A stretch of 64,000 nucleotides of DNA from contig NZ_JASAOF010000005.1 of the NCBI RefSeq assembly GCF_029952525.1, forward strand, positions 186,001-250,000, written 5' to 3'. The DNA is from Saccharopolyspora ipomoeae. GTDB lineage: Bacteria; Actinomycetota; Actinomycetes; Mycobacteriales; Pseudonocardiaceae. Numbering within the stretch: the first letter of the stretch is position 1; each line of letters starts with the position of its first letter. The notes under the pieces are model-generated. The model was not told the origin of the DNA and made no database searches. It was given only the letters and a program-made list of their open reading frames with translations. The position numbers and the translations under genes are program-made. Below are positions 1 through 8,892 of the stretch, piece after piece.

Positions 1-441
1 AACACCGTCATCCAGGCGTCGATCCCGCCGCTGCCGAACCTGCGCACCACGATGCTCGTCGGCTACGGCGTGAGCTCCGGGCGCGGCCGGTTCGTCTACG
101 ACTCCGCGGAGGACGACGCGGTGCTGGACTGGCCGTCGCAGGCGGATTCGACGCTGGCCGAGCGCGTCGACCAGCGCGTGGCCGAGGTCGCGGGCAACGG
201 TTCGGTGCGGCTGGACACGACGTCGCTGGTGCCCAACACCTGGCACCCGCTGGGCGGTGCGTCGATGAACGTGGTGTGCGACCTGGCCGGGCGGGTGAAG
301 GGCCAGCGGGGCCTCTACGTGCTCGACGGTGCGCTCATGCCCGGCAACACCGCGGCCTGCAACCCGTCGATGACCATCGCGGCGGTGGCCGAGCGCGCCA
401 CCGACGAGCTGCTCGCCCAGGACGCGGGCACCGTGTTCTGA
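1..441 (+). CDS. GMC-family FAD oxidoreductase, C-terminal part (cholesterol oxidase-like)
   Basis: The window opens inside this gene; the reading frame runs from base 1 without a start. The visible 146 residues are the C-terminal end of a glucose-methanol-choline flavoprotein. The WHPLGGA segment carries the catalytic histidine region and the LDGALMPGNT..NPSMTIAA segment is the FAD-binding end. The wording of both is closest to the cholesterol oxidase/sterol oxidase branch rather than choline dehydrogenase. The substrate cannot be decided without the missing N-terminus. It converges on gcoB, with a strong hairpin between them. Confidence 0.8.
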   Translation, partial: NTVIQASIPPLPNLRTTMLVGYGVSSGRGRFVYDSAEDDAVLDWPSQADSTLAERVDQRVAEVAGNGSVRLDTTSLVPNTWHPLGGASMNVVCDLAGRVKGQRGLYVLDGALMPGNTAACNPSMTIAAVAERATDELLAQDAGTVF

Positions 442-447
442 TGATTC

Positions 448-498
448 CCGCCCCGCGCCACTCCTGGTGGCCGCGCCACTCCCGGTGGCGCGGGGCGG
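448..498. terminator. Bidirectional hairpin terminator
   Basis: Perfect 14-bp inverted repeat: arm CCGCCCCGCGCCAC at 448-461 and its complement at 485-498, with a 23-base loop. It fills the gap between the GMC gene and the convergent gcoB, so it can serve both strands. There is no U-tract, as is usual in high-GC actinobacteria. Confidence 0.65.
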
Positions 499-501
499 TT
501 C

Positions 502-1533
502 TCACCGGTGCGAGGCGTCGAGGAACTCCTCGCGGAAGATCTTGCGCGGAGCCATCCTCCGGCGCTTGAGCGCCTTGACCCCCGCCTCGATCATCCCCGG
601 CGGCCCGCACAGGTAGGCGCTGAGACCGCGGCAGGACTGGAAGTCGGCGAGCACCACGTCGGTCACCAGACCCGTGGCGCCGTCCCAGTCCTCTTCGGAC
701 AGGCACGGCCGGTACCCGAAGTGCGGGTGCTCGCGGGCCAGCTCCTCGAAGAACTCCACGTCGTAGAGGTCCTGCCTGCTGCGACCTCCGTGGTAGAGGT
801 GCAGTTCCGGCGCGAGGTCGTGGTCCAGGGCGTGCCGCACGATGGACTTCAGCGGCGCCAGACCCGTTCCCCCGGCGATGAGGATCGCCGGTTCGTCCTG
901 CGCCACCGGCATCCCGAAGTCCCCGAGCGGGCCCTTGAGCTCGATGCGCTCCCCCACCGCCAGTCCGGCGAACACCCAGCCGTCGGTGGCGATCCCGCCC
1001 GGCGTGCGCCGGACGTGGAACTCCAGCCGCGAGGTCTCCGACGGCGGGTTCGCCATCGAGTACTGCCGCGCCACACCGGTTCCCGGCACGACGATCTCGG
1101 CGTACTGGCCGGGGTTGAACGACATCGGCTCGTCGAGCTCCACGACCAGCCGCCGGATGTCGCGGGCGATGTCGTCGAGCACCACCACGGTCCCGGAGTG
1201 ATCGCGCAGCGGGTGCCGCGGGATGCCGTCGTCGGGATCGACCTGCTCGACCGGTTCCAGCACCAGCGCCGAGCGCGGCGTGGCCTGGCAGCCCAGGGCG
1301 ATCCCGGCCTCGCGCTCCTCGGGCGTGAGGGTGTACTCGGAGGAGTCGCGGTGGTCGACCTCGCCGGAGAGCACCTTCATCTTGCAGCTGCCGCAGGTCC
1401 CCTGCGTGCAGGAGTGCGGCAACCAGATGTCGTCGCGCAGGCAGGACTCCAGGATCGATTGCCCCGCAGCGCATCTCGTCGAGCGGTCCAGCGGGTCGAT
1501 GCGGACCTCGTGGGTCGTCTCCGTCGCGGTCAT
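502..1533 (-). CDS. gcoB: Three-domain P450 reductase, guaiacol O-demethylase reductase
   Basis: A 343-residue electron-transfer protein passing NADH electrons to the adjacent P450. Domain order is plant-type [2Fe-2S] ferredoxin (Cys42, Cys47, Cys50, then Cys82), FAD domain (RQYS at 156-159, GPLGDF near 201-206) and NAD domain (AGGTGLAP at 220-227, CGPPGM near 309-314). Having ferredoxin at the N-terminus of a single-chain reductase is the arrangement of GcoB from Amycolatopsis, and the C-terminal KRRRM.PR.I.RE.F run also matches it from memory. The ATG overlaps the gcoA stop (TGATG), implying translational coupling. Other members of the phenol hydroxylase reductase family look similar; the P450 partner decides the call. 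Confidence 0.88.
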   Translation of the reverse strand: MTATETTHEVRIDPLDRSTRCAAGQSILESCLRDDIWLPHSCTQGTCGSCKMKVLSGEVDHRDSSEYTLTPEEREAGIALGCQATPRSALVLEPVEQVDPDDGIPRHPLRDHSGTVVVLDDIARDIRRLVVELDEPMSFNPGQYAEIVVPGTGVARQYSMANPPSETSRLEFHVRRTPGGIATDGWVFAGLAVGERIELKGPLGDFGMPVAQDEPAILIAGGTGLAPLKSIVRHALDHDLAPELHLYHGGRSRQDLYDVEFFEELAREHPHFGYRPCLSEEDWDGATGLVTDVVLADFQSCRGLSAYLCGPPGMIEAGVKALKRRRMAPRKIFREEFLDASHR

Positions 1534-2753
1534 CACACCTCCCAGACGGCGCGCAGCTCGATCGGGCCGCGGAAGCCCCAGCCCCAGAAGTCGACCTCGT
1601 GGTCGGCGTCGGGCTCCAGGTTCGGGATGGCCTCGAACAGCTCCTCCAGCGCGATCCGCACGACCTCGGTCGCGAAGTACGTTCCCGCGCAGGCGTGCTT
1701 GCCCGCGCCGAAGGCCAGGTTCGGCACCGGCGTGCGGTCCAGGTCGAACGCCGCCGGGGACGAGTAGTCGTTCTCGTCGTGGTTGGCCGAGCCGTAGGAC
1801 ATCATCACCACCGACCCGGCGGGCAGCTCGATGCCGTCGATGACCATGTCCCGGTGGTTGCGCCGCGCCACCGCCGACCAGATCGGCGAGGTCCAGCGCA
1901 CGCCCTCGGTGATGGCCCGGCGCACCAGCGACGGGTCGTCGACGACCCGTTCCAGCTGGTCCGGCCGCGTGAACAGGCCCGCGATGGTGGAGGCCATCGC
2001 GTGCCCGGGCTCCTGCATCGCACCGAGCAGGAACACGAACACGTTGGGGTAGATCACCTCGCGGTCGCGGACCTGGCCGGGCGGCATGCCGTCGTGCAGC
2101 CAGTGCGACAGGGCGCTGTCGTCGGGTTCGACGGTCCACTTGTCCAGCAGCGGGTCGATCACCGCGCGGATCTCGGCCTTGGCCTCGTCACCGGGCGTGA
2201 AACCCTCGGGGTTGGCCCAGTCGCCGTTCTCGTCGACACCGGCGTTGGTGAACGAGACGCTCAGCTTGCGGAACCACTCGCGCAGCTTGTCCGAGCTCAC
2301 CGACTGCAGCCCCATCAGGTCACCGAGGCTGCGCACGCTGACCGGCTCGCAGAACTGCGACACCAGGTCGGCCTGGCCGTCGTCCTCGATGGCCTCCAGG
2401 TAGCGCCGCGCGATCGGGCGCGCCAGGGCGTCGACGTAGCGGTCGACCTCGCTGGGCTGCAGGCCCGGGTCGACCATCGCGCGCAGGTCGTCGTGCTCGG
2501 CACCGTTGGCGTCCAGCACCGCGGGGTCGCCGAAGGTGCGGCGCCCCGCGGGGGCGATGACGCCCTCGAAGTCGCTGTCGTCGGTGCCCGCGATCCGCTT
2601 GCACATCTCCTTCGTGGAGGCCACCCAGCAGCCCAGCGCCGGGACGTAGGCCAGCGGGGCCTCGGCGCGCAGCCGCCCGTAGAACGGGTACGGATCGCGC
2701 TCCAGCTCCTCCATCGTCACGTCCGCGATCCAGTTCGGGGTCGTCATCGTCAT
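1533..2753 (-). CDS. gcoA: Cytochrome P450, aryl-ether (guaiacol) O-demethylase, CYP255-like
   Basis: A 406-residue P450. The heme loop is [10 protein letters not shown] with the thiolate Cys355, and the ExxR motif is Glu283-Arg286. The I-helix reads GAMQEPGH, lacking the usual acid-alcohol pair; this is characteristic of CYP255 enzymes such as GcoA. Long stretches ([34 protein letters not shown]) match Amycolatopsis GcoA as I recall it, including the active-site Phe168. The family demethylates guaiacol to catechol plus formaldehyde; the exact substrate range is inferred. The ATG at 2753 has a GGAGGA ribosome site. An alternative in-frame start lies at 2852 but has no ribosome site. Divergent from an AraC regulator. 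Confidence 0.9.
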   Translation of the reverse strand: MTMTTPNWIADVTMEELERDPYPFYGRLRAEAPLAYVPALGCWVASTKEMCKRIAGTDDSDFEGVIAPAGRRTFGDPAVLDANGAEHDDLRAMVDPGLQPSEVDRYVDALARPIARRYLEAIEDDGQADLVSQFCEPVSVRSLGDLMGLQSVSSDKLREWFRKLSVSFTNAGVDENGDWANPEGFTPGDEAKAEIRAVIDPLLDKWTVEPDDSALSHWLHDGMPPGQVRDREVIYPNVFVFLLGAMQEPGHAMASTIAGLFTRPDQLERVVDDPSLVRRAITEGVRWTSPIWSAVARRNHRDMVIDGIELPAGSVVMMSYGSANHDENDYSSPAAFDLDRTPVPNLAFGAGKHACAGTYFATEVVRIALEELFEAIPNLEPDADHEVDFWGWGFRGPIELRAVWEV

Positions 2754-2997
2754 CGCAGGTCCTCCATCGCTCGTCGCTGAGCCGTCGTCTTCCGGGAACT
2801 CACGCAGCCGATCCGGGATCGCCGTCCGGGCGGTGTGCAGGAAAAACATCACGGATCACGGGGAGCGGTCGAGCCGCTGGGCGCGATGCCGGGACGGATT
2901 GCGCGGCGAAATCGCCGTTCACCCGCCGGAGCGCTTAACCCGCGCGCCTCCGCCCGGTTTAATCCCCCCAGAGCCGGCTCAACGACGAGGAGGCGAG

Positions 2998-3954
2998 ATG
3001 GCGACCAGCACGTCGGCGGAGTCCGTCCGCCGGGCGGCGACGCGCGACTGGGGCGAGGCGATCCGCGCCGTCACCGGCGCGTACTTCCCGCACGAGCTGC
3101 GCCCGCTCACGCCCACCGACCGGCTCGACCTGGCCATGCACACCGTGGACCTGGGGCCGGTGACGGTCGGGCGGATCGGCTGGGGCGTGGACGTGGCCAT
3201 CGACTGCGCCTATCCCGACGCCTACGAGGTCAACATGCCGCTGGGCGGGTGCCTGGAGTCGCGGCACGGCCGCGACCAGGTCGTCTCCGGCGAGGGCTGC
3301 GGCACGATCTTCCCGCCGAACCGCCTCACGCCGATCACCCGCTGGTCGGCGGAGTGCACCGTGGTCGGGGTGAAGTTCGACCGCGCCGGACTGGAGCGGG
3401 AGGCCGACCGGGTGCTGGCGGCTCCGCTGCCCGGCGGCCTGGAGCTGCCCGCGCAGATCGACCGGAGCAGCGCCGCCACCCGGGGCTGGCTGCACTTCGT
3501 CCGCACGCTCACCGCGGACCTGGCCGAGACCCAGGCGATGTTGTGCGACGACGTCCTCAAGCGGCAGCTGTCGAGCACGATCATGACGGGATTCCTGCTG
3601 GCCGTGCACCCGGATCGGCGCAGCGTTGCGCCCGCGCGCCCGCGCATCGTCAACCGCGTCCTGGACCGGCTGCGCGACGACCCGGCGCACGCCTGGACCG
3701 CCGCCGAGATGGCCGAGATCGCCGGGGTCAGCGTCCGCCGGTTGCAGGAGGGCTTCCAGGAGTACGTCGGCGCGACGCCCTCGACGTGCCTCCGCGACAT
3801 CCGCCTCACCCGCGCTCACGAGGACCTCCTCGCGTCGAACGCGTCCACGGTCGCCGAGGTCGCCGCCCGCTGGAACTTCACCAACACCGGCCGCTTCGCC
3901 GCCGCCTACCGCGCCAAGTACGGCTGCTCGCCCTCCGCAACGCTGCAGAGTTAG
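2998..3954 (+). CDS. AraC-family regulator, probable gcoAB activator
   Basis: 318 residues. The N-terminal part (about 20-200) resembles the AraC_binding_2 ligand domain, and the C-terminal 100 residues hold two helix-turn-helix motifs (WTAAEMAEIAGVSVRRLQEGFQEYVG and a second near the end, followed by ...FAAAYRAKYG.SP). The start at 2998 is chosen for the GAGGAGG ribosome site 6 bases upstream. An AraC regulator of this subtype sits divergent from gcoAB in related actinomycetes, so control of gcoAB by an aromatic inducer is the likely role. The 244-bp gap shared with gcoA must hold both promoters. Confidence 0.85.
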   Translation: MATSTSAESVRRAATRDWGEAIRAVTGAYFPHELRPLTPTDRLDLAMHTVDLGPVTVGRIGWGVDVAIDCAYPDAYEVNMPLGGCLESRHGRDQVVSGEGCGTIFPPNRLTPITRWSAECTVVGVKFDRAGLEREADRVLAAPLPGGLELPAQIDRSSAATRGWLHFVRTLTADLAETQAMLCDDVLKRQLSSTIMTGFLLAVHPDRRSVAPARPRIVNRVLDRLRDDPAHAWTAAEMAEIAGVSVRRLQEGFQEYVGATPSTCLRDIRLTRAHEDLLASNASTVAEVAARWNFTNTGRFAAAYRAKYGCSPSATLQS

Positions 3955-3970
3955 GCGTCACGCGCGTTGA

Positions 3971-3980
3971 CTGTCGACAG
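3971..3980. promoter_or_regulatory. Putative GntR autoregulatory operator
   Basis: Palindrome CTGTCGACAG just upstream of the GTG start of the GntR gene. Its TGTCGACA core is one base from the half-sites of the operator at 4917-4937 in front of the transporter gene (TGTCAACA / TGTTGACA), and both are embedded in TTGACTGT context. That suggests one regulator binds both sites. Confidence 0.55.
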
Positions 3981-3998
3981 ACCACTATCATCGCTTCC

Positions 3999-4655
3999 GT
4001 GACCGAGGAAGCTTTGCGCAGTCTGGATCGGATGACCTTGCGGGAGCGGGCGCTGGTGGCGCTGCGCGAGGCGATCCTGACCGGGCGGTACGGACCGGGC
4101 GATCACCTGGGCGAGGTGGAGATCGCCTCGCAGCTGTCGATCAGCCGCGGCACGGTCCGCGAGGCGCTGCGCCACCTCCAGCAGGAAGGCCTGGTCACGC
4201 CCGGTGTGCGCGGGATGCTGCGGGTGCGCAGCCTGTCCGCCGCCGAGATCGACGAGCTGTTCCGGGTGCGCTGCGCGCTGGAGGGCCAGGCGGTCGCCGA
4301 GATCGTCGAGTCCGACGGGCTGCCGCAGATCGTCACCGAGCTCAACGCCTCGCTGGACAAGCTCGAAGCGGCGACCGGCGACCTCGCCGAGCAGCTGGAG
4401 GCCGACCTGGCCTTCCACGCGCAGCTGTGCGCGCTGTCGGGCAACTCGATCCTGCTCGACACCTGGCGCCACCTGGAGGGGCCGATCCGGGTCGTGGTGA
4501 TGAGCGCGTCCACCGAGAATCGCCGCTTCCCCATGTCGGCGGGCCACCACCGGCCGATAGTCGAGGCCATCGAGCGCGGCGACGCGGAGACGGCCGTGCG
4601 GGTGCTGCGCGAGCACATGAAGAGCGCGGTCGAACGGCTCAACAGCAAGGTCTAG
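3999..4655 (+). CDS. GntR-family (FadR/FCD) transcriptional regulator
   Basis: 218 residues. N-terminal winged helix (about 15-75: ALREAILTGRYGPGDHLGEVEIASQLSISRGTVREALRHLQQEGLV) and an all-helical FCD effector domain (about 85-210) with the usual metal-binding Asp and His positions (DLAFHAQL and the later HHRPIVEAIERGD). The GTG at 3999 is the likely start because it places the winged helix at the normal distance; there is no strong ribosome site. It probably represses the downstream transporter-transketolase-SDR operon, since matching palindromes precede both units. The effector is likely a small carboxylate or sugar acid, by family. Confidence 0.85.
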   Translation: MTEEALRSLDRMTLRERALVALREAILTGRYGPGDHLGEVEIASQLSISRGTVREALRHLQQEGLVTPGVRGMLRVRSLSAAEIDELFRVRCALEGQAVAEIVESDGLPQIVTELNASLDKLEAATGDLAEQLEADLAFHAQLCALSGNSILLDTWRHLEGPIRVVVMSASTENRRFPMSAGHHRPIVEAIERGDAETAVRVLREHMKSAVERLNSKV

Positions 4656-4885
4656 AGACAGTTTAAGAATTGCTTTGCTTAGCGGTGCGGGTAGCAGAAC
4701 CTGATCGGCTCCGTGGACTCCGTGCGCCGCTCCTTGAGTATGCCAATACGAGGCGTCCCGGCGTACTCGCCACGAAGCCGATCAGAACCTGCGGCGGTGC
4801 AGGTGTCTTAGGCGGTGGAAGAGAATGCGGCTCCGCCGCATCGCTCAACAGCGCCTAGCCCTCCCGCGGGTCTGAGAACCCGTCC

Positions 4886-4913
4886 TTGACACCTCCCCGA
4901 CCGGACTTATGAT
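4886..4913 (+). promoter_or_regulatory. Near-consensus promoter of the transporter/transketolase operon
   Basis: TTGACA at 4886-4891 and TATGAT at 4908-4913, separated by 16 bases. This is an unusually good housekeeping-type promoter for a high-GC genome. The operator at 4917-4937 begins four bases after the -10 element, which is the layout expected for repression by roadblock or occlusion. Confidence 0.65.
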
Positions 4914-4916
4914 GAC

Positions 4917-4937
4917 TGTCAACATTGACTGTTGACA
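4917..4937. promoter_or_regulatory. GntR-type operator
   Basis: Perfect inverted repeat TGTCAACA-TTGAC-TGTTGACA directly downstream of the -10 box. The half-sites resemble the palindrome in front of the divergently spaced gntR gene, so this is the probable target of the FCD-type regulator at 3999-4655. Confidence 0.6.
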
Positions 4938-4972
4938 CTCAACACTCAGCCACCCGGTCAAGGAGGATCGCG

Positions 4973-6310
4973 ATGGCAAGCTCCACCGCTCGGGCGTCGA
5001 TCGACGGCAGCCCGGACAAGTTCAGGGTCGCCGTCGGCTGCGGCGTCGGCGCGACCATCGAGACCTACGACTTCATCGGCTTCGGCACCGCCGCGGCCCT
5101 CTACTTCGGCGACGCGTTCTTCCCCGACTCCGACCCGCTGTCGGCGTCGCTGATGTCGTTCGCGACCCTCGGCGTCGGCTTCGCCGCGCGCCCGCTCGGC
5201 GGCATCATCGCCGGTCACCTGGGCGACCGGATCGGCCGCAAGCCGGTGCTGGTGTCCTCGCTCCTGCTGATGGGCATCGCCACGGTGCTCATCGGCTGCC
5301 TGCCCACCTACCAGCAGGTCGGCGTGTGGGCACCGGTGCTGCTGGTGGCCGTGCGCATCGTGCAGGGCCTGGCCTTCGGGGCCGAGTGGGGCGGCGCGAT
5401 CCTTATGACCTTCGAGCACGCGCCCTGGCGCCGACGAGGTCTCTACACCGGGATCACCCAGGCCGGATTCCCCGTCGGACTGCTGCTGGCCAACCTGGCG
5501 TTCCTGTCCAGCGCCGGGCTCGACGGGACCCTGACCTGGCGGATCCCGTTCCTGCTCTCGGCGGTGCTGATCGTGGTCGGCATCCTGATCCGGCTCAAGA
5601 TCGACGAGTCGCCGGAGTTCGAAGAGCTCAAGGACTCCGGCGAGGTCGCCCGCAACCCGATCATGCAGGTGCTGCGCGACGACTGGCGCAACGTGCTGCG
5701 CACGTTCTGCCTGCGCGTGGTCGAGACCGCCGGCTACGCGGTGTCGGTGACGTTCATGCTCACCTACCTCAAGCTCGGCAGCGCGCCCACCGAGGGATCG
5801 CTGAGCCTGCTCGCGCTGACCACGGCCGCCGGGATCGGCATCGCCGCCACCACGCTGTGGGGCCACTTCTCGGACGTCTTCGGCAGGCGCCCGGTCTACC
5901 TGCTGGGCTGCGTCATCGCGGTGGCCTGGGGCGTGCCGATGTTCCTGCTGACCAACACCGGTTCCGCGGTGCTGATCGTGGTGGCCTTCGTGATCAGCTA
6001 CGCGATCTGCCAGAACTCGCTGGCCGGGGTGCAGGGCGCCTGGTTCTCGGAGCTGTTCGAGACCAAGACCCGCACGGCCGGTGCGTCGCTGGCCTACCAG
6101 ATCTCCGCCGTCGTCTCGGGTTTCACGCCGATGATCGCCACCGCCCTCTACGGCCAGTTCGGCTGGACCGGACCGGCGCTGCTGTTCAGCGGGTACGGCG
6201 TGCTGGGCCTGGTCGCCGCGGTGCTCACCCGCGAGACGTGGGGTCCGAAGCAGAAGGCGGAGGTCGACGCCCTGGAGCGCGCCGCCACGAAGGAGGAAGC
6301 AGTTGTCTGA
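4973..6310 (+). CDS. MFS transporter, metabolite:H+ symporter (MHS) family
   Basis: 445 residues with about twelve membrane segments. The MHS signature is visible: an early acidic residue in TYDFIGFGTAAALYF, GDRIGRKPVL between helices 2 and 3, and RIVQGLAFGAEWGGAILMTFEHAP in helix 4. Characterised relatives carry shikimate, proline-betaine, alpha-ketoglutarate and similar carboxylates. The start at 4973 has AGGAGG 6 bases upstream. It is the first gene of an operon with a split transketolase and an SDR, so it probably imports their carboxylate or sugar-acid substrate. Its end overlaps the next start by 8 bases. Confidence 0.88.
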   Translation: MASSTARASIDGSPDKFRVAVGCGVGATIETYDFIGFGTAAALYFGDAFFPDSDPLSASLMSFATLGVGFAARPLGGIIAGHLGDRIGRKPVLVSSLLLMGIATVLIGCLPTYQQVGVWAPVLLVAVRIVQGLAFGAEWGGAILMTFEHAPWRRRGLYTGITQAGFPVGLLLANLAFLSSAGLDGTLTWRIPFLLSAVLIVVGILIRLKIDESPEFEELKDSGEVARNPIMQVLRDDWRNVLRTFCLRVVETAGYAVSVTFMLTYLKLGSAPTEGSLSLLALTTAAGIGIAATTLWGHFSDVFGRRPVYLLGCVIAVAWGVPMFLLTNTGSAVLIVVAFVISYAICQNSLAGVQGAWFSELFETKTRTAGASLAYQISAVVSGFTPMIATALYGQFGWTGPALLFSGYGVLGLVAAVLTRETWGPKQKAEVDALERAATKEEAVV

Positions 6311-7130
6311 TCGAACGCGGCGGATCGCGGAGTCCGCGCGCCGCATCCGCAAGAACGCCCTGGACATGGGCGAGCTGCAGGGGCAGGGCTACATCGCTCA
6401 GGCGCTCGGCGTCGCCGACCTGCTGGCCGTGATGTACGCCGACCAGCTGCGGCTCCGCCCGCAGGACCCGGAATGGGAGGAGCGCGACCGGTTCCTGCTG
6501 TCCATCGGCCACTACGCGATCGCGCTGTACGCGGCGCTGGCCGAGGCCGGCGTGATCGACGTCGACGAGCTGCAGACCTACGCCACCGACGACTCGCGGC
6601 TGCCGATGTCGGGCATGGCCAGCTACACGCCGGGCATGGAGATCTCCGGCGGCTCGCTCGGGCACGGCCTGGGCGTGGCCGTGGGCATGTCGATCGGGTT
6701 GCGGCACAAGGGGAATCCGGCGCGGGTCTACAACCTGCTCTCGGACGGCGAGCTGGACGAGGGCTCCACCTGGGAGGCCGCGCTGGCCGCCTCGCACCAC
6801 GGCCTCGACAACCTCATCGCGCTGGTGGACGTCAACGCGCTGCAGGCCGACGGGCCGACGGTCGACGTGCTGCGCACCGAGCCGATCCAGGCCAAGTGGG
6901 AGGCGTTCGGCTGGAACGCGGTGCGTGTCAACGGGAACGACGTCGACGCGCTGGTGACCGCGCTCGACGGGCTGCGGGAGCACCGGGGTTCGCCGTCGGT
7001 GCTGATCTGCGACACGCAGGTCGGACGCGGCGTCCCGTTCCTGGAAGCCCGGGAGAAGGCGCACTTCATGCGGGTCGAACCGCACGAGTGGCAACTGGCA
7101 CGCGACCACCTGCAGGAGGCCGGGGCATGA
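6303..7130 (+). CDS. Transketolase-like enzyme, N-terminal (thiamine diphosphate) subunit
   Basis: 275 residues, about the size of split transketolase N-subunits. The ThDP/Mg motif is DGELDEGSTWEAALAAS...DVNALQADG, and the phosphate/substrate histidines lie in SIGHYA and GGSLGHGLG. The TTG start at 6303 has an AAGGAGGAAG ribosome site and overlaps the transporter stop. With the next gene it should form a heterotetrameric ketol transferase. Split transketolases are common in dedicated catabolic operons (for example apulose-4-phosphate or sulfosugar routes), so the ketose here is probably not the pentose-phosphate intermediate. The substrate is unknown. Confidence 0.88.
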   Translation: MSDRTRRIAESARRIRKNALDMGELQGQGYIAQALGVADLLAVMYADQLRLRPQDPEWEERDRFLLSIGHYAIALYAALAEAGVIDVDELQTYATDDSRLPMSGMASYTPGMEISGGSLGHGLGVAVGMSIGLRHKGNPARVYNLLSDGELDEGSTWEAALAASHHGLDNLIALVDVNALQADGPTVDVLRTEPIQAKWEAFGWNAVRVNGNDVDALVTALDGLREHRGSPSVLICDTQVGRGVPFLEAREKAHFMRVEPHEWQLARDHLQEAGA

Positions 7131-8116
7131 CGACCGCGACCAAGAAGGCCACCACGTCGGCGATGATCGCCTCGTTCGCCGACGAGGGCCAGAAGACCAC
7201 CAAGGCCCCGTTCGGCCACGCGCTCGCCGAGCTCGGCGAGGAGCGCCAGGACGTCGTCGGGCTCTCGGCCGACCTGGCCAAGTACACCGACATGCACGTC
7301 TTCCGGGAAGCCTTCCCGGACCGGTTCTTCCAGATGGGCATGGCCGAGCAGGCGCTGCTGGCCGCTGCGGCGGGGATGGCCGAGGTGGGGCTGACGCCGT
7401 TCGCCTCGACCTACTCGGTGTTCGCCACGCGACGGGCCTACGACTTCCTGTGCCTGGACATCGCCGAACCGGGCCTGAACGTCAACGTCATCGGCGGGCT
7501 GCCGGGCCTGACCACCGGCTACGGCCCGAGCCACCAGGCCACCGAGGACATCGCGATCCTGCGCGGCATCCCGGGCCTGACGATCGTGGACCCGTGCGAC
7601 TCGGTGGACATCGAGCAGGCGGTGCCGCAGCTGGCCGACTCCCCCGGGCCGACCTACCTGCGGCTGCTGCGCGGCGCGGTGCCCACGGTCCTCGACGAGT
7701 ACGACTACCGGTTCCAGCTGGGCAAGGCCGCCGAGCTGCGCACCGGCCGGGACGTGCTGATGATCTCCAGCGGGCTGATGACGATGCGCGCCCTGTCGGC
7801 GGCCGCCGAGCTGGCCGAGGACGGCGTGGACGTGGCGGTGCTGCACGCCCCGACCATCAAACCCTTCGACACGCAGGCGGTCCTGTCCGCCGTCGGCAGG
7901 GGACGGCTGGTGGTGACGCTGGAGAACCACACGGTCGTCGGCGGCCTGGCCGAGTCGGTGGCGTCCTGCCTGGCCTTCAACGGCGTCGGCGAGCGGATCG
8001 TGCCGATCGGGCTGCCGGACGAGTTCCTGGCCGCCGGCGCGCTGCCGACGCTGCACGACCGCTACGGCCTGTCGGTACCGCAGATCAAGAAGCGCGTCCT
8101 CGCCGAACTCGGCTGA
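7127..8116 (+). CDS. Transketolase-like enzyme, C-terminal (pyrimidine-binding) subunit
   Basis: 329 residues with the transketolase pyrimidine domain first (DLAKYTDMHVFREAFPDRFFQMGMAEQ, containing the conserved Glu that activates ThDP) and the C-terminal transketolase domain after about residue 200 (AVLHAPTIKPFD, VVTLENHTVVGGL). The ATG overlaps the N-subunit stop (ATGA), so the two chains are co-translated. This split resembles both transketolase and DXP synthase; the N-subunit motifs favour transketolase. Confidence 0.88.
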   Translation: MTTATKKATTSAMIASFADEGQKTTKAPFGHALAELGEERQDVVGLSADLAKYTDMHVFREAFPDRFFQMGMAEQALLAAAAGMAEVGLTPFASTYSVFATRRAYDFLCLDIAEPGLNVNVIGGLPGLTTGYGPSHQATEDIAILRGIPGLTIVDPCDSVDIEQAVPQLADSPGPTYLRLLRGAVPTVLDEYDYRFQLGKAAELRTGRDVLMISSGLMTMRALSAAAELAEDGVDVAVLHAPTIKPFDTQAVLSAVGRGRLVVTLENHTVVGGLAESVASCLAFNGVGERIVPIGLPDEFLAAGALPTLHDRYGLSVPQIKKRVLAELG

Positions 8117-8134
8117 TCTCACCTGGGAGAGAAG

Positions 8135-8887
8135 ATGAATCGCACAGCCATCATCACGGGCGCGGGGTCGCCTCGCGGCATCGGGCAGGGCATCGCGCAC
8201 GCGCTGGCCGCGCAGGGCTGGAACATCGCCGTCCTCGACATCGACGAGGTCAGCGCCAAGGCGGTCGCCGACGCCGTCGCCGAGGCGCACGGGGTGTCGG
8301 CGGTCGGCGCGGTCTGCGACGTCACCGACAAGGCCGCCGTGGACGCGGCGGTGTCCACCGTGGAGTCGTCGCTGCCGGAGATCGGGGCGCTGGTCAACAA
8401 CGCGGGCATCACCTCACCGGTGCCGTTCGTGGAGGTCTCCGACGAGGAGTGGGACCGGGTCTTCGAGGTCAACGTCCGGGGCAGCTACCTGATGACCAAG
8501 CGGGTCGTCGACGGCATGGTCTCGCGCGGTTTCGGCCGCATCGTGAACCTCTCGTCGGTCTCGGCGGAGCGCGGCGGCGGCGTGTTCGGCGGTGTCGCCT
8601 ACTCGGCGGCCAAGGCCGGTCTGCTCGGGTTCTCCCGCGCCCTGGCCCGCGAGCTGGGCCCGTCCGGCGTCACCGTGAACTCGGTGGCCCCGGGCCTGAT
8701 CGACACCGACATCACGGCGGGCAAGCTCGACCCGGAGCGCAAGGCCGCCATGATCGCCGACATCCCGACCCGCCGCGCAGGTCAGGTCTCCGACGTCGCC
8801 GACGTCATCGCCTTCCTGTGCCGCCCGGAGTCGAGCTACCTCACCGGTGTCACCTACGACATCAACGGCGGCTCGCACATCCACTGA
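8135..8887 (+). CDS. Short-chain dehydrogenase/reductase (SDR)
   Basis: 250 residues, classical SDR. Cofactor motif TGAGSPRGIGQGIA, Asp in DIDE at the end of strand 2 (favours NAD over NADP), NNAG, catalytic Ser near SSVSAE and the YSAAK pair (Tyr-x-x-x-Lys). GGGAGAG precedes the ATG. As the last gene of the operon it probably oxidises or reduces a sugar or polyol feeding the transketolase. The specific substrate is not readable. Confidence 0.85.
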   Translation: MNRTAIITGAGSPRGIGQGIAHALAAQGWNIAVLDIDEVSAKAVADAVAEAHGVSAVGAVCDVTDKAAVDAAVSTVESSLPEIGALVNNAGITSPVPFVEVSDEEWDRVFEVNVRGSYLMTKRVVDGMVSRGFGRIVNLSSVSAERGGGVFGGVAYSAAKAGLLGFSRALARELGPSGVTVNSVAPGLIDTDITAGKLDPERKAAMIADIPTRRAGQVSDVADVIAFLCRPESSYLTGVTYDINGGSHIH

Positions 8888-8892
8888 CCCGT

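Larger units (their letters stand above)
4656..4972 (+). other. Intergenic region with hairpin, promoter and operator
   Basis: 317 bp without a convincing gene. From 5' to 3' it holds an AT-richer patch right after the GntR stop, a small hairpin (ATGCGGC at 4825-4831, loop TCC, GCCGCAT at 4835-4841) that may end the gntR transcript, and then the promoter and operator of the next operon (listed separately). Confidence 0.5.

Noticed and set aside
2833-2997. Longer AraC-regulator start at 2833
   Set aside because: It would overlap the gcoA promoter region and lacks a ribosome site; the ATG at 2998 has GAGGAGG.
4670-4858. Possible 62-residue gene between gntR and the transporter
   Set aside because: It overlaps a small hairpin, shows no recognisable motif and has no ribosome site; treated as intergenic.
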